64,000 nt of DNA from NCBI RefSeq assembly GCF_003025035.1, contig NZ_PYJN01000018.1, positions 62,001-126,000 of the forward strand. The letters run 5' to 3'. Below the pieces are notes generated by a model that searched no databases, was not told where the DNA came from, and saw nothing but the letters and a program-made list of their open reading frames with translations. Of this stretch, positions 26,232 through 33,938 are shown in pieces. This stretch comes from Rhizobium sp. SEMIA4064 (GTDB lineage: Bacteria; Pseudomonadota; Alphaproteobacteria; Rhizobiales; Rhizobiaceae). Both the position numbers and the translations under genes were made by a program. How positions within the stretch are numbered: the stretch's first letter is position 1; every line of letters starts with the position of its first letter.

Positions 26232-27611
26232 ATGGTGACATTCGACTCGATCAGGCGCGATCAGGAGCACACGCCCTCCAATGGCATGCGCTGGCTTTCG
26301 CGCTGGTGGCGGCGACGGCTGCCGACCGGCCTTTTTGCGCGCACGCTGCTGATCTTCATTCTGCCCATGATCATCCTGCAGGCGGTCGTCACCATCGTCT
26401 TCATGGAGCGCCACTGGCAGATGGTGACCCAGCGCCTGTCGATGGCCACCACCCGCGACATTGCCGCCATCATCGACATTATCCAAACCTACCCGCAGGA
26501 TGCCGACTATTCCGCTGTCACGCAGATGGCCCGGCAAAAGCTCGACCTCGCCATCTCGATCGAGCCGGGTGGCGAGCTGCCGCCGCCGCGCGAGAAACCG
26601 TTCTTCTCGATTCTCGATGGCATCTTGAGCGACGAAATCCGCGATCAGATCAATCTCCCCTTCTGGGTCGATACGGTCGGCAATTCCAGCCTGGTCGAAA
26701 TTCGCGTCAAGCTGCCGGATAAAGTGCTGCGCGTCTTTGCCAAGCGCAGCCAGACCTACGCCTCGAATACGCATATCTTCATTCTTTGGATGGTCGGCAC
26801 ATCGCTGGTGCTGATCGGCATTGCCGTGCTGTTCCTGCGCGGCCAGATCCGGCCGATCCTGGCGCTGACGCAGGCTGCAGAGAGCTTCGGCAAGGGGCAG
26901 CGGCTGGAGAATTATTCGCCACGCGGCGCCGACGAGGTTCGCCGCGCCGGCCTCGCGTTCATCCTGATGCGCGAGCGCATCGAACGGCAGATCGAGCAGC
27001 GCACGGCGATGCTCTCCGGCGTCAGCCATGACCTGCGCACCGTGCTCACGCGCTTCAAACTGCAGCTCGCCCTTGTCGGCGACAATCCCGATCTCGTCGG
27101 CCTTAACGAGGACGTCGAGGATATGCAGAGCATGTTGGAAGGCTATATGGCCTTCGCTCGCGGCGAGGCGGAAGAGGATGTCGGCAAGCTTCGGCTCAGC
27201 GATATTCTCGACAAGGTCGAGCAGGACTTCTCGCTGCACGGCAAATCCATCAGCTTCTCCATCGATGGCGACGATGAAATCTCCGTCCGTCCGAACGCGT
27301 TTACACGGCTGGTGACGAACCTCGCCTCCAATGCACGCCGCTATGCGCACACGCTGCGCATCGAGGCCAAGCACAGTCCCAAATGGCTGACGATCAATTT
27401 CGACGATGACGGCCCCGGCATTCCCGTCAATGCGCGCGAGGATGTGTTCAAGCCGTTCTTCCGGCTGGACGAGGCGCGCAATCTCGACAATTCCGGCACG
27501 GGTCTCGGCCTTGCTATTGCCCGCGACATCGCGCGCAGCCATGGCGGCAACGTCACGCTCGGCGACAGCCCGCTCGGGGGCCTGCGCGCCACCATCCGCA
27601 TTCCGGCCTAG
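26232..27611 (+). CDS. membrane sensor histidine kinase (EnvZ-like layout)
   Basis: A 459-residue inner-membrane kinase. Two transmembrane helices (about 36-58 and 182-203) flank a periplasmic domain of about 120 residues; a HAMP linker follows (204-258). The dimerisation helix carries SHDLRTVLTRFKLQL with the phospho-accepting H266. The usual proline after HDLRT is valine here. The ATPase domain has the N-box NLASNARRYA (N363/N367), DDDGPGIP and GTGLGLAIARDI. It is coupled to the preceding OmpR-type regulator. The signal sensed is unknown. Its stop overlaps a dispersed repeat. Confidence 0.94.
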   Translation: MVTFDSIRRDQEHTPSNGMRWLSRWWRRRLPTGLFARTLLIFILPMIILQAVVTIVFMERHWQMVTQRLSMATTRDIAAIIDIIQTYPQDADYSAVTQMARQKLDLAISIEPGGELPPPREKPFFSILDGILSDEIRDQINLPFWVDTVGNSSLVEIRVKLPDKVLRVFAKRSQTYASNTHIFILWMVGTSLVLIGIAVLFLRGQIRPILALTQAAESFGKGQRLENYSPRGADEVRRAGLAFILMRERIERQIEQRTAMLSGVSHDLRTVLTRFKLQLALVGDNPDLVGLNEDVEDMQSMLEGYMAFARGEAEEDVGKLRLSDILDKVEQDFSLHGKSISFSIDGDDEISVRPNAFTRLVTNLASNARRYAHTLRIEAKHSPKWLTINFDDDGPGIPVNAREDVFKPFFRLDEARNLDNSGTGLGLAIARDIARSHGGNVTLGDSPLGGLRATIRIPA

Positions 27612-27712
27612 AGCGGCTTAGCGTTTCACGGAATCGCTTTCCCACTCTATCCCTTTGTTTTACGCATTCCGGACGGAAAATCACTTCGCACTTTTCCTGG
27701 AATTGCTCAAAG
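27610..27712. repeat. rhizobial dispersed repeat, copy B
   Basis: The copy begins AGAGCGGCTTAGCG, continues with CCCTTTGTTTTACGCA, TTCCGGACGGAAAAT, and ends CACTTTTCCTGGAATTGCTC. It aligns with the copy at 21708-21788 and has the longer 3' end I associate with the full element in Rhizobium genomes. The 5' stem has decayed compared with copy A. Confidence 0.82.
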
Positions 27713-27724
27713 AGAGGACAGTGC

Positions 27725-28306
27725 ATGCCGATCGATATCAACGACATGCATTGGCTCAATCTGCCACCGACCTGGGAAATGAACAACGGCCGGCTTTTCG
27801 TCCGTTCCGGCGACAAGACCGATTTCTGGCAGGGAACCTATTACGGCTTCCACCGCGACGACGGCCATTTCCTCGGCCGGCAGTGGCACGGCGACTTTAC
27901 CGCCGAGATCACCTTCATCGGCCACTATCGCGAACTCTACGATCAGGCCGGGCTGATGGTCCGCCATGACGACACGCACTGGATGAAATGCGGGATCGAA
28001 TATACCGACGGCGCCAAACATTTCAGCGTTGTCGTCACCAACGGCAATTCCGACTGGTCCGCCTTCCGGCTCGATCATGAGTTTGAGGCGCTGTCGGCGC
28101 GGGTGACCCGCAACGGCGACGCGCTTTTCATCCAATACCGCACCGACAAGATGAGCGAGTGGCGCATGGCCCGCCTCGCCTGGTTCGATCCGGCCCTCGA
28201 AGACGTCTCCATCGGCCCCGTCTTCTGCTCACCCCAGCGCGAAGGTTTCGAGGCAGAATTTCTGGATTTCAGTGTGACAGATCCCGTGTCGCGGGAGATT
28301 CACTGA
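27725..28306 (+). CDS. DUF1349 concanavalin A-like fold protein
   Basis: A 193-residue cytosolic protein. WFWQGTYYGF-like aromatic strands (KTDFWQGTYYGFHRDDGHF), QAGLMVRHDDTHWMKCGIEY and VGPVFCSP-type ISIGPVFCSPQREGFEA match the DUF1349 / YesU-type beta-sandwich family (regulation of enolase protein 1-like). Such folds bind carbohydrate in some cases; no catalytic residues are established. ATG 27725 follows AGAGAGGA and lies directly after a dispersed repeat. Confidence 0.88.
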   Translation: MPIDINDMHWLNLPPTWEMNNGRLFVRSGDKTDFWQGTYYGFHRDDGHFLGRQWHGDFTAEITFIGHYRELYDQAGLMVRHDDTHWMKCGIEYTDGAKHFSVVVTNGNSDWSAFRLDHEFEALSARVTRNGDALFIQYRTDKMSEWRMARLAWFDPALEDVSIGPVFCSPQREGFEAEFLDFSVTDPVSREIH

Positions 28307-28313
28307 CAGATTA

Positions 28314-28335
28314 CCTTCTCCCCGAGGGGAGAAGG
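28314..28335. repeat. palindromic repeat between convergent genes
   Basis: CCTTCTCCCC and GGGGAGAAGG form a perfect 10-bp palindrome with GA at the centre. It shares its CCTTCTC arm with the larger element inside the sortase gene. Its place between convergent genes suits a terminator or mRNA-end stabiliser. Confidence 0.85.
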
Positions 28336-28340
28336 CAAAA

Positions 28341-28682
28341 TCACATCATCTTCCTGCCATTCGGCACCGGCTGGGTCACTGCTGCAAGCACGATCGCGCC
28401 GGCTTCATCCTCGAAGCCGAGGGTCAGCACTTCGGAGCGGACGGGCCCGATCTGGCGCGGCGGAAAATTGACGACGCCGAGGACCTGGCGGCCGACGAGG
28501 GATTCCGGTGTGTAGTGGACGGTGATCTGCGCCGAGGAGCGCTTGATGCCGATCTCCGGTCCGAAATCGATCTTCAACTTGAAGGCCGGCTTGCGTGCTT
28601 CCGGAAAAGGCTCCGCCTCGATGATCGTGCCGACGCGGATATCCACCCGCTCGAAATCGCCATAGGTGATCTCTTCCGCCAT
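28341..28682 (-). CDS. csaA: tRNA-binding domain protein CsaA-like
   Basis: A 113-residue OB-fold protein of the standard CsaA size. The motifs [23 protein letters not shown] (split), [38 protein letters not shown] and a hydrophobic C-terminus match the EMAPII/Trbp111-like tRNA-binding fold. CsaA has chaperone and secretion-related activity in Bacillus. ATG 28682 is preferred over 28688 since AGAGG is 7 bases upstream. It follows proC on the same strand after 25 bases. Confidence 0.93.
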   Translation of the reverse strand: MAEEITYGDFERVDIRVGTIIEAEPFPEARKPAFKLKIDFGPEIGIKRSSAQITVHYTPESLVGRQVLGVVNFPPRQIGPVRSEVLTLGFEDEAGAIVLAAVTQPVPNGRKMM

Positions 28683-28707
28683 ACGCATACCTCTTGATAC
28701 AGGGAGA

Positions 28708-29547
28708 TTAGCCCGCCAGTTCCTGCGCGCGCTTGCGCGCTGCCTCCAGCGCCTCGTCGAACAGAGGCTGCATGCCATCTTCCGCCATCAGAACGGCAAG
28801 GGCGGCGGCAGTGGTTCCGCCGGGAGACGTCACATTCTGACGCAGACGCGAAGCGTCATCGGGGGACTGATGCAACAATTCACCAGCCCCCGCGACAGTT
28901 TCCCGTGCGAGGCGCATGGCGAGGTCCGCCTGCAGGCCGAGCTTCCGGCCTGCCTCCGCCATGCACTCGACGAGATAAAAGACATAAGCCGGCCCGCTGC
29001 CGGAAACGGCCGTTACGGCATCGATATCGGCCTCCGCCGGCACCCATTCGACTGGACCGGACACCTTCAGAAGATTTTGCACCAACTGTCGCTGGCGCTC
29101 GCCGACTTTGGCGTTGGCAAACGCGCCGGTGACGCCACGGCCGACCATCGCCGGCGTGTTCGGCATGGCGCGCACCATCGCCGCTTCACCCAGGCTTTGC
29201 TCAAGGAACGCAAGCGTCTTGCCGGCAGCGATCGACACCACCACCGTACTCGGTCCGATCGACGCCTTGAACGGCGGCAATACGGCTTCCATAACCTGCG
29301 GCTTCACCGCAATGAAGAGAACGCCGGCGATAACCCCTTCGGGAACGCCGGCAACATGCTTCGCGCCGGCATCGGCGATCAACTTCAGCATCGCCTCGGA
29401 CGGCTTGGGATCGACGACAGTTACCGAGGAACCCGGCACGCCGTTTTTCAGCCACCCCGTCAACAGAGCGCCGCCCATGTTCCCGGCCCCGATCAGGATG
29501 ATGGGATCGGAGGATGCAAAAGCGCTCGATGATGCCTCTGTTGCCAT
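28708..29547 (-). CDS. proC: pyrroline-5-carboxylate reductase
   Basis: A 279-residue cytoplasmic enzyme making proline from 1-pyrroline-5-carboxylate with NAD(P)H. The Rossmann loop [14 protein letters not shown] is near residues 17-30. Other signatures are [38 protein letters not shown] and [14 protein letters not shown]. The ATG at 29547 lies one base from the stop of the upstream YbjN gene, indicating coupling. An N-terminal extension before [11 protein letters not shown] is slightly longer than in E. coli. Confidence 0.96.
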   Translation of the reverse strand: MATEASSSAFASSDPIILIGAGNMGGALLTGWLKNGVPGSSVTVVDPKPSEAMLKLIADAGAKHVAGVPEGVIAGVLFIAVKPQVMEAVLPPFKASIGPSTVVVSIAAGKTLAFLEQSLGEAAMVRAMPNTPAMVGRGVTGAFANAKVGERQRQLVQNLLKVSGPVEWVPAEADIDAVTAVSGSGPAYVFYLVECMAEAGRKLGLQADLAMRLARETVAGAGELLHQSPDDASRLRQNVTSPGGTTAAALAVLMAEDGMQPLFDEALEAARKRAQELAG

Positions 29548-29548
29548 A

Positions 29549-30049
29549 TCAGGCTTCGCCCACGGTTTCGAAAAGAACGGCTTCCATGGCGCGATTTGCG
29601 TCAAGGCCGGACCATACTACAAATTGGAAGGCCTGATAATAAGCCTCACAGGTGTCAAGGGCATTGGACAGCAGCACTTCCACCTGCCGGTTGGTCGGCT
29701 CGGCGCCGCCGGAAAGCAGCAGCGACTGACGGAAGATCACGATATCCTCCTGCCGCCACAGATCGAAATGTCCCATCAGCACCTGACCATTGATGCAGGA
29801 CAGCAGCTTGATGACCTCGTTGACACGAGGATCGGGAACCTTGATGTCGAAGGCGCAGGCAATGTGCAACGCCTCGAACTCCTCCATCCACGAAAAGGAG
29901 ACATGATAATCCGTCCATCGACCTTCGACGGTCATGGCGATTTCATCCTCGCCGGACCGCTCGAACGACCAGTCGTTATTGGCGGCTACGAATTCGATCA
30001 TATCGACCGGATTCGATTGTCGTTCGATTTCCAATTCCATAAGGCTCAT
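29549..30049 (-). CDS. YbjN domain protein
   Basis: A 166-residue cytosolic protein. It starts with NPVDMIEFVAANNDWSFER, followed by a beta-rich core (MTVEGRWTDYHVSFSWMEEFEALHIACAF) and a helical region VNEVIKLLSCINGQVLMGHFDLW, typical of the YbjN (type III chaperone-like) fold. Rhizobial genomes keep it just upstream of proC. The function is unknown, possibly chaperone-like. ATG 30049 follows AAGGTG; the frame is open to 30097. Confidence 0.88.
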   Translation of the reverse strand: MSLMELEIERQSNPVDMIEFVAANNDWSFERSGEDEIAMTVEGRWTDYHVSFSWMEEFEALHIACAFDIKVPDPRVNEVIKLLSCINGQVLMGHFDLWRQEDIVIFRQSLLLSGGAEPTNRQVEVLLSNALDTCEAYYQAFQFVVWSGLDANRAMEAVLFETVGEA

Positions 30050-30438
30050 GCAGCACCTTTTTGACCGGAATGAATGCAGCTTCCCGTGCTCGAACACTGA
30101 AAGAACGCAAACAGTTTTACTCCGGAAACATCCTCGGGATGATGTTGAACGGCTGCCAGACTAACGCATCCACCCTGCCCGGAGCTTACCAAGTCCGTTT
30201 CGAATCATCATTTAAAATCAGTGTATAACGGCATGCCCGACATGCCAGCCCCTCATCGGAGATTTGGCGAAGGGCGCTGTGGACAGCTCCTCCGACGTCT
30301 ATTCAGAAGGGAGTCATAACTGACTCTGACGATTGGCTTTTTTGCCTGTGTCCACAGGTGGAAAAACTGTCGAAAATTTTAGAGGAAAAATGCGCGGCAG
30401 ACGCGTGCCGCGCCGATTTTACGCAAAATGAATTGCGA
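30050..30438. other. 389-base region between ybjN and ubiK
   Basis: It holds the promoter region of the ybjN-proC-csaA unit. A short hairpin GAGTCATAACTGACTC lies at about 30310-30325. No convincing gene was found; a 29-codon frame at about 30137 lacks a good ribosome site. Confidence 0.5.
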
Positions 30439-30699
30439 TTACTTGCTTTCGGAGGAAAGACGCGCTTCCAGCGCTTCGATTCTGGCAAGCAGCGCTTCGT
30501 TTTCGTCGCGTGCCTTGATCGCCATTTCGCGAACGGCTTCGAACTCCTCGCGCTTGACGATATCCAGGCTGTTCAGCCAACGCTCGGCCTGGGCATTGAA
30601 CGCGGTTTCGATCTCGCGGCGCACGCCCTGGGCAGCACCGGCGGCATCGGTCATCAGCTTGGCGAATTCATCCAAGATACGGTTCGGTCCAGTGCTCAT
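30439..30699 (-). CDS. ubiK: UbiK/YqiC family (BMFP) accessory factor
   Basis: An 86-residue mostly alpha-helical protein. The N-terminal amphipathic part (NRILDEFAKLMTDAAGAAQG) and a C-terminal coiled coil (REEFEAVREMAIKARDENEALLARIEALEARL, heptad leucines) are the signature of the membrane fusogenic BMFP/UbiK family. UbiK assists ubiquinone biosynthesis with the lipid-binding protein UbiJ in gammaproteobacteria. ATG 30699 has AGGAG upstream. It is divergent from lgt. Confidence 0.9.
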   Translation of the reverse strand: MSTGPNRILDEFAKLMTDAAGAAQGVRREIETAFNAQAERWLNSLDIVKREEFEAVREMAIKARDENEALLARIEALEARLSSESK

Positions 30700-30805
30700 A
30701 GTGATCTCCTTGCGGCCGTCGGCCCCGAAAATGGACGGCATCATATGAGGGGCCAGATAGATCTGAGGTAAGATTTCCCAGGGTCCGATGCAAGCAAATT
30801 GAGAT

Positions 30806-30830
30806 AGAGCGGGACAACCAGTCCCGCTCT
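30806..30830. promoter_or_regulatory. 25-bp perfect inverted repeat in the ubiK-lgt divergent region
   Basis: AGAGCGGGAC and GTCCCGCTCT pair perfectly around AACCA. No T-run follows on plus, so it is not an obvious terminator. It lies about 100 bases upstream of each start and could be an operator or a relict repeat arm. Confidence 0.6.
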
Positions 30831-30901
30831 GCGAGACACACGAATAATCGACTTGACCGTTTCAATAGTGAACGCCATGTTCCGCGCACATTGGATTTAG
30901 C

Positions 30902-31852
30902 ATGCTCTTATCCAAAAAAACGCACAGAGTTTTTGGGAATCATGCTGTAACGGACGCGAAAATCTTGCTGACATCAGCCAATCTTGCCGCCATCCTGCCG
31001 TTTCCGGATATCAATCCGATCGCCTTTTCGCTCGGCCCGCTGTCGGTCCACTGGTACGGTCTTGCCTATGTTGCTGGCATTCTGCTCGGCTGGTTCTATG
31101 CGAGACGGCTCGTCGACAATGGCAAGCTTTGGCTGAACGACACCGCGCCGGTGACGCGGGCGCACCTGGACGACTTTCTTCTGTGGGTGGCCTTCGGCAT
31201 CGTGCTCGGCGGACGCATTGGTTACATCCTGTTCTACGATCTCGATCCGGTACTCGCCAATCCGATTCGCGCCATCGAGGTCTGGAATGGCGGCATGTCT
31301 TTCCACGGTGGATTGATTGGCACGACCATCGCCATGATTTTGTTTGCCAATCGCAACAAGATTCCGGCCTGGAGCCTGTTCGATATCGTCGCCGCCGTCG
31401 CCCCGATCGGCCTTTTCTTCGGCCGCATCGCCAATTTCATCAATGGCGAACTCTGGGGCCGGACCACCGATGTGCCCTGGGCAATGATTTTCTGCAGCCC
31501 GCATATCATCGCCGCTCACCAGGGCGCCTGCCCTGCCGGCCTTGATCCGCGCCACCCCAGCCAGCTCTATGAAGCGGGCATCGAGGGCATCGTGCTCTTC
31601 ACCGTCCTCTTCATCCTCACGCGCTGGGCGTTGGCGCTGAAGAAGCCCGGCACCGTCAGCGGCGTCTTTGTCATCGGTTACGCCTGCTCGCGCATTTTCG
31701 TCGAATTCTTCCGTCAGCCTGACGAACAGCTCGGCTATCTGCTTGGCACGAACTGGCTGACCATGGGCATGGTGCTCTCCCTGCCGATGGTAGCGATCGG
31801 CCTGTGGGCCGTGATCCGCGCCCGCCACGTTGCAGCCAGACAGACGGCTTGA
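30902..31852 (+). CDS. lgt: prolipoprotein diacylglyceryl transferase
   Basis: An inner-membrane enzyme that moves diacylglycerol from phosphatidylglycerol to the lipobox cysteine of prolipoproteins. Seven hydrophobic helices are visible. The hallmark GRIANFINGELWGR is intact, together with HWYGLAYVAG, NGGMSFHGGLIG and RHPSQLYEA. ATG 30902 gives 316 residues. TTG 30965 would give a more usual N-terminus (LTSANLAAILPFPDINP) and is a serious alternative, because neither has a strong ribosome site. It begins a long plus-strand run ending at prs. Confidence 0.95.
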   Translation: MLLSKKTHRVFGNHAVTDAKILLTSANLAAILPFPDINPIAFSLGPLSVHWYGLAYVAGILLGWFYARRLVDNGKLWLNDTAPVTRAHLDDFLLWVAFGIVLGGRIGYILFYDLDPVLANPIRAIEVWNGGMSFHGGLIGTTIAMILFANRNKIPAWSLFDIVAAVAPIGLFFGRIANFINGELWGRTTDVPWAMIFCSPHIIAAHQGACPAGLDPRHPSQLYEAGIEGIVLFTVLFILTRWALALKKPGTVSGVFVIGYACSRIFVEFFRQPDEQLGYLLGTNWLTMGMVLSLPMVAIGLWAVIRARHVAARQTA

Positions 31853-31869
31853 ACTCTAGGTTTAATGTC

Positions 31870-31913
31870 GCATGATCCGCCCGGAAGCCGTTTCATATTT
31901 TTCGGGACCATGC
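31870..31913. repeat. short dispersed-repeat-like palindrome
   Basis: GCATGATCC (31870-31878) and GGACCATGC (31905-31913) are inverted arms with one mismatch; the interior has GGAAGCCGTTTC and TTTTTCGGG. The layout resembles a second common rhizobial intergenic element (GCATGATC arms with AACCGG/TTTTCGG centre), here degraded. Confidence 0.6.
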
Positions 31914-31927
31914 TTTAGCGAGACCAA

Positions 31928-33028
31928 ATGATGACGACCGCGCTCGGAGAAAAAATCAAAGCCATCATCCGCGCCAACGGACCGATCAGCATCACCGACT
32001 TTTTCTCGCTCTGCCTCGCCGATCCGCAGCATGGCTACTACAAGACGCGTGAGCCCTTCGGCCGCATGGGCGATTTTGTCACGGCACCCGAGATCAGCCA
32101 GCTTTTCGGCGAGATGATCGGCGTCTTCATGGTGCATGCCTGGCAGCGCCACGGCACGCCGGCCGATATCCGCCTCGTCGAAATCGGCCCCGGCCGCGGC
32201 ACGATGATGGCGGATATGCTGCGCGTCATCGCCAAGCTCGCGCCGCCGCTCTATGACGCGATGAGCGTGCATCTGGTCGAGACCAGCGAGCGGCTGCAGG
32301 GGTTTCAGCGCCAGACGCTTGAAGCGCATGGCGATAAGGTTTCCTGGCATTCGGATTTCGATGACGTACCGGCGGGCTTCACGCTTCTTGCCGCCAACGA
32401 ACTGTTCGACGCCATTCCCATTCGCCAGTTCGTCCGCACCGCTAACGGTTTTCGCGAGCGCACGGTGGGGCTCGACGTCGATGACGAGCTGACTTTCACG
32501 GCCGGCGTCGCGAGCCTCGACCCCGCGCTTCTTCCCGCCGGGCCGCTGCCGCCGATCGGCACGATCTTCGAGATCGCCCCTGCCCGTCAGGCGGTCATGA
32601 CGACGATCTGCGACCGGATCGCAGCCCATGGCGGCACAGCGCTCGCCATAGATTACGGCCATATGGCAACAGGCTTCGGCGATACGCTGCAGGCCGTGCG
32701 CATGCATGAATACGACCCACCACTGGAACACCCCGGCGAAGCGGACCTTACCAGCCATGTCGATTTCCAGCATCTGGCCGAAACCGCTCTCGCATCCGGC
32801 CTGCATATCAACGGATGCTGTCATCAAGGCGATTTTCTCATCGGCCTTGGACTGCTGGAGCGGGCTGCAGCGCTTGGCCGCGACCACGACGCCGCTATGC
32901 AAGAGAACATCCGCGCCGCCGCCGAACGGCTCGCTGGCGCCGGCGAAGGCAAGATGGGTGAGCTTTTCAAGGTGCTGGCCGTCTCCAGTCCGGCGATCGA
33001 TCTTTTGCCCTTTCGTCCAGTCCGCTGA
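31928..33028 (+). CDS. SAM-dependent methyltransferase, MidA/NDUFAF7 family
   Basis: A 366-residue protein. The N-terminus has GPISITDFFSLCLADPQHGYY and the SAM site is RLVEIGPGRGTMMADML, followed by AANELFDAIPIRQFV and DYGHMATGFGDTLQAV. This matches the DUF185/MidA family, whose mitochondrial member NDUFAF7 methylates an arginine of a complex I subunit. The bacterial substrate is not settled. It is 75 bases after lgt and precedes pgeF, a usual alphaproteobacterial order. Confidence 0.93.
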   Translation: MMTTALGEKIKAIIRANGPISITDFFSLCLADPQHGYYKTREPFGRMGDFVTAPEISQLFGEMIGVFMVHAWQRHGTPADIRLVEIGPGRGTMMADMLRVIAKLAPPLYDAMSVHLVETSERLQGFQRQTLEAHGDKVSWHSDFDDVPAGFTLLAANELFDAIPIRQFVRTANGFRERTVGLDVDDELTFTAGVASLDPALLPAGPLPPIGTIFEIAPARQAVMTTICDRIAAHGGTALAIDYGHMATGFGDTLQAVRMHEYDPPLEHPGEADLTSHVDFQHLAETALASGLHINGCCHQGDFLIGLGLLERAAALGRDHDAAMQENIRAAAERLAGAGEGKMGELFKVLAVSSPAIDLLPFRPVR

Positions 33029-33154
33029 TCAACACTATTGACTTCCGCGGATTGACAGAACGCGCATCGCTGGGCCAACATCCCCCTCAAATCGAACCGC
33101 TTCGCCACAGAAGCGTTATTTCCAGCACGAAAGAACATATCAAGGGACGCAGCA

Positions 33155-33937
33155 TTGCCGACTCCGATCGAAAGCACGCTGCTGAGCGCCGCCAAGAGCG
33201 CCGGCATCCGTCACGGTTATTTCACCCGTGACGGCGGCGTTTCAGAGGGCCTTTATCGCGGATTGAATGTCGGCCTCGGTTCCAACGACAGTCGGGAGCA
33301 TGTCCAGGAAAATCGTCGTCGCGTCGCCGCCTGGTTCGGCCTGCCGTTGGAACGGCTTGCAACCGTACATCAAATCCATTCGCCCGACGTGATTGCAGTC
33401 GACGCGAACTATGACGGCACTCGCCCGCAAGCCGACGCCATGGTGACGGCGACGCCGGGGATTGTGCTCGGCGTGCTCGCCGCCGATTGCGGGCCGATCC
33501 TCTTCGCCGATCCTGCAAACCGGGTGATCGGTGCCGCCCATGCCGGCTGGAAGGGCGCACTGACAGGCGTCCTGGAAAACACCATCGAAGCCATGCTTGC
33601 GCTTGGCGCCAAGCGGGAGACGATTATGGCCTGCCTTGGCCCCTCGATCAGCCAGGCGAGCTACGAGGTCGGCCCGGAATTCGTGGATCGTTTCGTCAGC
33701 CACGATCCAAGCTATGCCAAGTACTTCATTCCGTCCGAGCGGACCGGTCATGCGATGTTCAACCTGCCAAATCTGACGATCGACCGCCTGCGCAAGGCCG
33801 GCGTGATCGCCGAAAACCTCAATCTCTGTACCTATCCCGATCCCGACCGCTTCTTCTCCTATCGCCGCACCACGCACGCGAAGGAGCCGGATTACGGCCG
33901 GCAGATTTCCGCCATTGCCATCGAGGAGACGTTCTAA
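33155..33937 (+). CDS. pgeF: peptidoglycan editing factor PgeF (laccase-domain protein)
   Basis: A 260-residue protein of the YfiH/DUF152 family. The conserved HGYFTRDGGVSEGLYRGLNV, VHQIHSPDV, LAADCGPILFAD and GAAHAGWKGALTGVLE carry the zinc-site His and Cys residues. E. coli YfiH removes misincorporated residues from peptidoglycan precursors; other members show adenosine/phenolic oxidase activity. The start is a TTG at 33155, which fits the family N-terminus; no ATG is available upstream. It is followed after one base by an M24 gene. Confidence 0.93.
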   Translation: MPTPIESTLLSAAKSAGIRHGYFTRDGGVSEGLYRGLNVGLGSNDSREHVQENRRRVAAWFGLPLERLATVHQIHSPDVIAVDANYDGTRPQADAMVTATPGIVLGVLAADCGPILFADPANRVIGAAHAGWKGALTGVLENTIEAMLALGAKRETIMACLGPSISQASYEVGPEFVDRFVSHDPSYAKYFIPSERTGHAMFNLPNLTIDRLRKAGVIAENLNLCTYPDPDRFFSYRRTTHAKEPDYGRQISAIAIEETF

Positions 33938-33938
33938 A

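Noticed and set aside
30137..30226. 29-codon frame MMLNGCQTNAST upstream of ubiK region
   Set aside because: Weak ribosome site and antisense to the ybjN leader; no supporting feature.
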